Below, piece after piece: positions 5,349 through 10,066 of a stretch of DNA of 10,066 nucleotides; position 1 is the first letter of the stretch, and every line of letters begins with the position of its first letter. Location of the stretch: positions 1 through 10,066 of the forward strand of contig CACWHO010000027.1 of the NCBI GenBank assembly GCA_902760765.1, given 5' to 3'. A program made the position numbers and the translations under genes. The notes beneath the pieces were generated by a model. That model had not been told where the DNA came from and did not search any database. It worked only from the letters and a program-made list of their open reading frames with translations. This stretch comes from an uncultured Eubacteriales bacterium. Lineage in GTDB: Bacteria; Bacillota; Clostridia; TANB77; CAG-508.

Positions 5349-5425
5349 AAATTTATAATTGTAAAGTAATAACTAAAGGAAATATTGGACTTTACTATTA
5401 GATAAGTATTTGCTATATTATAAAT

Positions 5426-5617
5426 AAAAAATGCCCCGCCTTAGCCGTAAGATAGCTTGAATTTTTATGGACCTGCTCTTACAAACAGGTGGGTACCAAC
5501 CAAAATATTCATGGGCTTCTCACTATATACTGTGAGCATGCACGCCATATTTTCGAGTATGGCTCCTCTTAAAAACTTGTAGGTTCTAAAAATTCTGTCT
5601 ACACGCACTACGCAGGG
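5426..5617 (-). ncRNA. ssrS: 6S RNA
   Basis: Read on the minus strand, the segment has 6S RNA features: closing helix CCCTGC (5617-5612) with GCGGGG near the 3' end, and hairpin GCCATA...TATGGC. It also has the conserved GTGCATGCTCAC...GTGAGAAGCCCATGAA stretch shared with known 6S RNAs (GAGCAUGCUC...GAGAAGCC in E. coli). The 3' end runs GGCGGGGC into TTTTTT (5431-5426), a terminator-like end. 6S RNA mimics an open promoter and sequesters the housekeeping RNA polymerase holoenzyme in stationary phase. No ORF occupies this stretch. Ends are approximate. It lies on the same strand as, and downstream of, the sigK-like gene. Confidence 0.87.
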
Positions 5618-5622
5618 AAAAT

Positions 5623-5650
5623 TAATTACATATTTAATTTATTTTAACAA
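5623..5650 (-). promoter_or_regulatory. candidate 6S RNA promoter
   Basis: On the minus strand, TTGTTA (5650-5645), a 16-base spacer and TAATTA (5628-5623) with TG just before it place the start near 5616, matching the predicted 6S 5' end. The hexamers are imperfect and the region is very AT-rich, so position is the main support. Confidence 0.45.
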
Positions 5651-5674
5651 GTTAATCAAAAAATTTTGATTAAC
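5651..5674. repeat. 11-bp inverted repeat upstream of the 6S promoter
   Basis: GTTAATCAAAA (5651-5661), centre AA, TTTTGATTAAC (5664-5674): perfect 11-bp arms immediately upstream of the candidate 6S -35. It could be an operator. As a terminator for sigK it lacks a T-run on the minus strand. Confidence 0.6.
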
Positions 5675-5697
5675 TATTTAACTAGCCTTATTCTAAC

Positions 5698-5760
5698 ATA
5701 TAAAATGATTCTATTCAAATAATAAAAAGTTGTTCAAGAATGTTTAAAATCATTTTATAT
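5698..5760. repeat. 13-bp inverted repeat in the sigK-6S gap
   Basis: ATATAAAATGATT (5698-5710) and AATCATTTTATAT (5748-5760) are perfect reverse complements around 37 bases. All but two pairs are A-T, so a chance origin in this AT-rich gap is possible. The rest of 5675-5813 holds no ORF or RNA gene I can support. Confidence 0.5.
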
Positions 5761-5813
5761 AATTTTATCTCATTTTAATTTAATTATTCTCACTTTATTA
5801 AAAAAAAATAAAT

Positions 5814-5843
5814 TTGACTTCCATTATATATTTATGATAAAAT
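5814..5843 (+). promoter_or_regulatory. promoter-like site facing the 3' end of the sigK-like gene
   Basis: TTGACT (5814-5819), an 18-base spacer and TAAAAT (5838-5843) with TGA before it. It points right and would start near 5850, just before the convergent end of the sigK-like gene at 5870. No plus-strand gene follows until 6749, so a transcript would be antisense. Confidence 0.4.
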
Positions 5844-5869
5844 TAAAAAGATTTGAGTAATAATAAAAA

Positions 5870-6581
5870 TTATTTTTCTAATTCTTTATTTAACTTATTA
5901 AGAGCCTTTGTTTCAATTCTTGATACATAACTTCTAGATATTCCAAGTATATTTGCAATTTCATTTTGTGTTTTTACATTTTTTCCATTTAAACCAAATC
6001 TAAATTCAATAATAAGTTTTTCTCTATCTTTTAATACTTCACTAATTTTGGTATATAACTTTTTTATTCTTAATTTCATATCAACTTCTTCATCTATGGG
6101 CCTCACGTCACTTTCTAGCACTTCCTGTAATGTTATAATATTATCATCTTTATCTTTTCCAATTGGTTCATTTAAATAAACTTCTGCATTTGTTTTTTTG
6201 GTAGATCTCAAATACATTAAAATTTCATTGTCAATACATCTAGAAATATATGTACTTAATTTTGAACCTTTTTCAATATTATAGCTGTTTATCCCCTTTA
6301 TTAATCCAATTGTACCAATAGAAATTAAATCATCTTGTTCTATTTTTGTATTTGAATATTTTTTAACAATGTGTGCAACTAAACGTAAATTTTTTTCAAT
6401 CAAAATATTTCTTGCTTCTTCATCACCATCTTTCATTTTAATTAAATACATTTTCTCATCTTCAGCACTTAATGGTTCTGGAAATAAACTACTACTTGAA
6501 ATATATCCGAACTACAAAAAATGCTGATTTTAAAAAATGCAATAATCCAAGAAAGCTAAAATTAAAAAGTGCTCCAATCAT
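5870..6581 (-). pseudogene. sigK: sporulation sigma factor of sigma-K type, frameshifted near the N terminus
   Basis: Sigma-K directs late mother-cell gene expression during sporulation. ATG 6581 follows GGAGGTG (6593-6587) and opens MIGALFNFSFLGLLHFLKSAFF, a hydrophobic SigK-like N terminus, but meets TAG at 6494-6492 after 29 codons. Removing one base near 6509 joins it to GYISSSSLFPEPLSAEDEKM and the intact remainder: region 2 (NLRLVAHIVKKYSN..DLISIGTIGLIKGI) and region 4 (DREKLIIEFRFGLNG, HTH TQNEIANILGISRSYVSRIE), ending at 5870. The repaired protein would have 236 residues, close to B. subtilis SigK (241). ATG 6451 could start a shortened form of 193 residues lacking the N-terminal segment, without a good ribosome site. 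Real mutation and sequencing error are both possible. No skin-type insertion is present. Confidence 0.85.
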
Positions 6582-6609
6582 TTTTGCACCTCCAAAAACC
6601 TTATATTGA

Positions 6610-6635
6610 ATTATATGAAAATTTAGAATAAAAGT
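6610..6635 (-). promoter_or_regulatory. sigma-K/sigma-E-like promoter of the sigK-like gene
   Basis: On the minus strand, AC (6635-6634), sixteen bases, then CATATAAT (6617-6610) fits the B. subtilis sigma-K pattern AC-N16-CATAnnnT; CATATAAT also resembles the sigma-E -10 CATACAAT. The start would fall near 6601, eight bases before the GGAGGTG site. This would fit mother-cell expression with autoregulation, though the -35 is short and easily matched by chance. Confidence 0.5.
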
Positions 6636-6655
6636 GCATGGACCAAGAGAAAATA

Positions 6656-6695
6656 TTTACAAAGCCTTGTAAAACGTATTAAATTGTGTTATAAA
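6656..6695 (+). promoter_or_regulatory. promoter with operator-like inverted repeat before the 464-residue unknown gene
   Basis: TTGTAA (6667-6672), 17-base spacer, -10 TATAAA (6690-6695) preceded by TGT (extended -10). TTTACAA (6656-6662), AGCC, TTGTAAA (6667-6673) is a perfect 7-bp inverted repeat covering the -35, where a repressor could act. The leader then runs about 50 bases to GGAAGGA (6731-6737). Confidence 0.65.
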
Positions 6696-6748
6696 TAAAA
6701 TATACAAATGTAACCATTTATAACCTTTTTGGAAGGAATGTGATAAAT

Positions 6749-8143
6749 ATGGGAGAAAGTACAGAAGAAGACAAATTAGAAAGATACAGCAAACGTTCTA
6801 GAAATATAGTGTATTCAACACAAATATTTAATAATAAAGATAAAAAACCAAAAATTATTTTAAGAGAGTTAGAAGAACTTGGAGAGAACAAAGTTTGGAC
6901 ATTAATTTTAAAATATGAAATTGATGGTATTCCACAAGAAGTAATTATGGGATTATTAAATGATACTCAAAATAAAAAAGAAAAGGTCATGGAAATAATA
7001 AAATTAATGACTGGACAACTTGAAGAAAATGTAGATGATAATCTTGACTATGAAAGCTATGAAGAACTAGCAAGATATGTAAGAAATCAAAGAATACCAT
7101 TTGAATTAACTCCAGAAGGGCTAAAAATATTGTATTCAAAAGACAAAAATAATATTAGTATTCCAAGAACATATTATGAAGATGTAAATGGAAAAATTAA
7201 AAAACTTTTTTTCAAAGAAGATTTGGACAAAATGAAAGAGGATATGTCATATGAAGTAAAAAAACAAATTGAAGATAGAGAAAAAGAAGATAAATGGACT
7301 CGTGCAAAAAATAAATTTTTAAATAATGCTGATAAACAAATAGGAGAAAGATTTTTAAAGGGTGAACAGATTTATAAAATTTTATCAAAAAGTGATATAT
7401 TAGAAGACGACTCAGAAGATATAATAAAACAAAAGAAAAAAGAACAAAGAGATATTGCAATTGAAGAACTATACCAAAGTTATAATGTAAAGCTTGATAA
7501 AGACGGAAAAAACTTAACAATGCCACAAAAGAAAAAATTGTTACTAAATACATTTTTGGGAATTAAAGAAAACGGAATAATACATGACATTATGCAGGCA
7601 TTGGAAAAAAATGAAAGAGATATATATTCTGAACTAAATAAGTCACAAGGCAAAGACGAAAGTGAAGAGTTAGATAAAATAAAAGAAATTCAAAATTATG
7701 AACAATTTTTCAAACTTGTGAGTGATGGTAGAGACTTAAATGCAAGAATTTATGCGTTAAAGATTCAAAAAATTAATTTCGATGAAATGAAAGAAAAAAT
7801 GCAACAATTTGGAATTAATGATAAAGAAATATATGAATATATAGATATGAAGAAAAAAGTTATAGATGAATTAGGAACTGAAAATACAAAAGGAAAAGAA
7901 GAAAGTGACTATAAATCAATTGAAGATTTTAATAAATTTTTACTAAATTCAAGTACCAGAGAATATACAGAAAAAAGCGAAGAACTTATTGTATCTGAAA
8001 TTTACAAATTGGCAAGAGAAAAACTTTTGGAGGATAATTGGAGAGAAATTTATGAGTATAACAGTGTAGCAAGAAGATATGATAGACCACTATGTCCAAT
8101 GCCAGAAAGAAACGTAAGAAATATAAACTTTAAAAGTAGATAA
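6749..8143 (+). CDS. hypothetical protein, large, charged, probably helical
   Basis: I do not recognise this protein. From ATG 6749 it has 464 residues; GTG 6740 would add three but sits only three bases from GGAAGGA (6731-6737), so ATG is preferred. There is no signal peptide or membrane span. Most of it is Lys/Glu-rich, helical-looking and likely coiled-coil, especially about 155-200 and 215-380. A more compact-looking N-terminal part (about 30-130) includes KVWTLILKYEIDGIPQEVIMGLL. The C terminus changes character: DNWREIYEYNSVARRYDRPLCPMPERN, proline- and arginine-rich, with the only cysteine. It has its own promoter and operator-like repeat and lies 74 bases before prmC, with no terminator seen between, so co-transcription is likely. 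A cytoplasmic structural or adaptor role is possible; no function is claimed. Confidence 0.8.
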   Translation: MGESTEEDKLERYSKRSRNIVYSTQIFNNKDKKPKIILRELEELGENKVWTLILKYEIDGIPQEVIMGLLNDTQNKKEKVMEIIKLMTGQLEENVDDNLDYESYEELARYVRNQRIPFELTPEGLKILYSKDKNNISIPRTYYEDVNGKIKKLFFKEDLDKMKEDMSYEVKKQIEDREKEDKWTRAKNKFLNNADKQIGERFLKGEQIYKILSKSDILEDDSEDIIKQKKKEQRDIAIEELYQSYNVKLDKDGKNLTMPQKKKLLLNTFLGIKENGIIHDIMQALEKNERDIYSELNKSQGKDESEELDKIKEIQNYEQFFKLVSDGRDLNARIYALKIQKINFDEMKEKMQQFGINDKEIYEYIDMKKKVIDELGTENTKGKEESDYKSIEDFNKFLLNSSTREYTEKSEELIVSEIYKLAREKLLEDNWREIYEYNSVARRYDRPLCPMPERNVRNINFKSR

Positions 8144-8217
8144 ATATAGTATTAGAATTTAAAAACATGAATCCATTTCTATTTGTACTTTTACTAAAGC
8201 AAGAAAGGGATGATATT

Positions 8218-9066
8218 ATGCTAATATCTGAAGCAATGGAAAAAGGAAGAATTGAATTAAAAAGTAACAATATAGAATTGCCAAAATTGAAATCAAGATT
8301 GCTGATGCAATATGTACTTGGACAAAATAGACAATATGTTATTGTTCATGACGACGAAAAATTAGAAAAAAATATGGAAGAAAAATATTTTGCAAATATA
8401 AAAAAAATAAAAGAAGGAACACCAATTGAGCATATAACACATCAAAAGGAATTTATGAAACTAAATTTTTATGTTGATAGTGATGTTTTAATTCCAAGGC
8501 AGGACACAGAAATATTAGTTGAAGAAGTAATTGATATTGCAAGGCAAATAAATGCAAAAAGAATTCTTGATTTATGTACGGGAAGCGGTGCAATTGCAGT
8601 TTCTTTAGCAAAATATTTACCAAATGTAGAAGTTACAGCATCAGATATTAGTAAAAATGCTTTAGAAATAGCAAATAAAAATGCAATTGCCAATGAAGTT
8701 AAAGATAGAGTTAACTTTATACAATCAGACCTATTTGAAAATATAATACCAGAAAAGTATGATATTATTGTATCAAACCCTCCATATATAAAAAGAAAAG
8801 AAATTAAAAAGCTTGATATTCAAGTAAAAAAAGAGCCAAATATTGCACTAGATGGTGGAATTGATGGCCTAGATTTCTATAAGTCTATAATTAGTGATGC
8901 ATACTTATATTTAAAATATGGTGGATATTTATGCTTTGAAATTGGATTTGACCAAAGAAAAGAAGTTCAAAATTTGATAGAACAAAATAGTGAATATTAT
9001 AAACACACTTATTCAAAAAAAGATTTATATGATAAAGATAGAATTGTAGTAACAAGGTTATTATAA
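8218..9066 (+). CDS. prmC: peptide chain release factor N5-glutamine methyltransferase
   Basis: PrmC (HemK) uses S-adenosylmethionine to methylate the glutamine of the GGQ motif in release factors RF1 and RF2. The 282-residue protein has the N-terminal helical substrate-binding domain (about 1-80), then FYVDSDVLIPRQDTEILVEEV (RQDTE at 94-98), the SAM-binding DLCTGSGAIAVSLA (motif I at 118-124) and the catalytic NPPY at 187-190 within YDIIVSNPPYIK. ATG 8218 is preferred: GAAAGGGA (8203-8210) lies seven bases before it. An in-frame ATG at 8167 would add 17 hydrophobic residues without a ribosome site. In many bacteria prmC sits beside prfA; here neighbours are an unknown gene and whiA. Confidence 0.96.
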   Translation: MLISEAMEKGRIELKSNNIELPKLKSRLLMQYVLGQNRQYVIVHDDEKLEKNMEEKYFANIKKIKEGTPIEHITHQKEFMKLNFYVDSDVLIPRQDTEILVEEVIDIARQINAKRILDLCTGSGAIAVSLAKYLPNVEVTASDISKNALEIANKNAIANEVKDRVNFIQSDLFENIIPEKYDIIVSNPPYIKRKEIKKLDIQVKKEPNIALDGGIDGLDFYKSIISDAYLYLKYGGYLCFEIGFDQRKEVQNLIEQNSEYYKHTYSKKDLYDKDRIVVTRLL

Positions 9067-9171
9067 TAAGCTTTATTGGTAAAACAATTAATTAAGAAAA
9101 AATAGAAATTTGAATATTTAATGTAAAATTGGACTTAAAATTAAAAACAATATAAAAAAGGAGTGGAGCAA

Positions 9172-10044
9172 ATGTCTTTTTCATCAGATTTAAAACAGGA
9201 ATTAAGTCAAATAAATAATCTAAATAAGAAAGATGAAGTAAGATATGAATTAATAGGATACTTGATTTCCAAAAATTCAAGTGTTGTAAAAAATAAAATA
9301 AGGTTTGCAACTAAAAATGATTATAATATAAACAGATTTTCCAAATTATTAAAAAACTTAGATATTCAGCATAATATTGAATTTGATGGAAAATCTTTTA
9401 TTATAACATTTAAGCAAACAGATTGTAAGGAAGAAATTGCTATAGAAAATTTGCAAATTATTGCAATAAAAAAACCACAAAATGATTATGAAAGAAAATC
9501 AGTTATAAGAGGAGCATTTTTAGGTGGTGGTTCTATTAATAATCCAGAAAACAAATATCATATAGAAGTTAATTTTTCAAATGAAAAAAATCTAAATTAT
9601 TCAAAAGAAATTTTGGATGATTTAGAGGTTGATTATAAAGTATTAGAAACAAAAGAAAAATATTCTATTTACTTGAAAGATGGAGAAAAAATTTCTGAAT
9701 TTATTGCATTACTTGGTGCAAATAAAAGTGTTTTAAATTATGAAAATATAAGAGTAAACAAAGAAATGAGAGGTAAAGTAAATAGAATAGTTAATTGCCA
9801 AACAGCCAATTTAAATAAAACTTTAAATGCATCTGTTGAACAAATTGAAGCAATAAAAAAATTGCAAGAAACAAATAAGTTTTATAAATTAGATGATAAT
9901 TTAAAAGAAATTGCAAACCTTAGAATAGAATATCCAGATATGTCATTAATTGAACTTGGAAAAATGTTAAAAAAACCACTTGGTAAATCTGGAGTAAACT
10001 ATAGACTAAAGAAAATTATAGATATTGCAAATGATGCAAAATAA
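9172..10044 (+). CDS. whiA: DNA-binding protein WhiA
   Basis: WhiA is a Gram-positive protein that links a LAGLIDADG homing-endonuclease-like fold, without the catalytic residues, to a DNA-binding domain. In Streptomyces it is a sporulation regulator; in Bacillus it affects cell division and chromosome segregation. Here the N terminus MSFSSDLKQEL is the family signature. RGAFLGGGSINNPENKYHIE (113-132) corresponds to the LAGLIDADG motif. The C-terminal HTH spans about 240-285, with the conserved ELGKMLKKPLGKSGVNYRLKKI. At 290 residues it is a little shorter than B. subtilis WhiA (316). ATG 9172 follows AAGGAG (9158-9163); an in-frame GTG inside that site is rejected. It follows prmC by 105 AT-rich bases without a clear promoter or terminator. 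It often lies with yvcK and rapZ, which are not visible here. Confidence 0.96.
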   Translation: MSFSSDLKQELSQINNLNKKDEVRYELIGYLISKNSSVVKNKIRFATKNDYNINRFSKLLKNLDIQHNIEFDGKSFIITFKQTDCKEEIAIENLQIIAIKKPQNDYERKSVIRGAFLGGGSINNPENKYHIEVNFSNEKNLNYSKEILDDLEVDYKVLETKEKYSIYLKDGEKISEFIALLGANKSVLNYENIRVNKEMRGKVNRIVNCQTANLNKTLNASVEQIEAIKKLQETNKFYKLDDNLKEIANLRIEYPDMSLIELGKMLKKPLGKSGVNYRLKKIIDIANDAK

Positions 10045-10066
10045 TAAAATTTACAAGTGATACGAA

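Noticed and set aside
5391..5419. Plus-strand promoter TTTACT-N17-TGcTATATT reading antisense into 6S RNA
   Set aside because: The -35 is poor and the region is AT-rich; without transcript data it is not distinguishable from chance.
5065..5869. Riboswitch, T-box or CRISPR in the long non-coding stretch
   Set aside because: The stretch is accounted for by the tRNA, its terminator and 6S RNA; no repeat-spacer pattern or T-box motif is seen.
7212..7553. 113-residue hydrophobic minus-strand ORF inside the unknown gene
   Set aside because: It reflects the Lys/Glu-rich codons of the plus-strand gene read backwards as Leu/Phe; no independent start signal.
8167..8217. N-terminal extension MNPFLFVLLL on PrmC as a signal or membrane segment
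   Set aside because: There is no ribosome site before ATG 8167, while GAAAGGGA is well placed before ATG 8218, which gives the normal PrmC N terminus.
9129..9156. Promoter TTGGAC-N16-TATAAA before whiA
   Set aside because: The start would fall inside the whiA ribosome binding site, leaving no usable leader.

Overview
This AT-rich window looks like the chromosome of a low-GC, probably spore-forming member of the Bacillota, most likely Clostridia. Supporting signs are aggAGG-type ribosome binding sites, a Gram-positive L10 leader, a Firmicutes-type 6S RNA, a sigma-K-type sporulation sigma gene and whiA. No species can be named from the sequence alone.

Layout. Positions 1-264 are the tail of an rRNA operon (23S 3' end, then 5S). 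A flavin reductase-like gene follows (378-944). From about 1038 there is a sigma-A promoter and a translation/secretion/transcription cluster in the classic order rpmG-secE-nusG-rplK-rplA-[L10 leader]-rplJ-rplL, closed by a strong terminator at 4633-4665. rpoB/rpoC do not follow rplL. Instead there is a separately promoted 99-residue protein of unknown function, then an elongator-type tRNA-Met(CAT) with its own promoter and terminator.

On the minus strand lie a 6S RNA (about 5617-5426) and, upstream of it, a sigK-like gene (6581-5870) broken by a one-base frameshift. The plus strand resumes with a 464-residue protein that I do not recognise, then prmC (methylates release factors) and whiA.

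The striking feature is damage in genes that are normally intact. rplK (L11) has lost about 71 bp between its two domains and is out of frame. rplA (L1), right after it, lacks about 15 residues in frame. sigK carries a +1 shift near its N terminus. These could be real lesions in one strain or assembly/sequencing errors; reads would decide. Without them the window is mainly housekeeping DNA. Its other points of interest are regulatory: a probable L1 autoregulatory hairpin, the L10 attenuator, a hairpin at the predicted rpmG mRNA 5' end, a sigma-K-like promoter on sigK, and operator-like palindromes before both unknown genes. I found no mobile element, CRISPR array, defence system or biosynthetic cluster.
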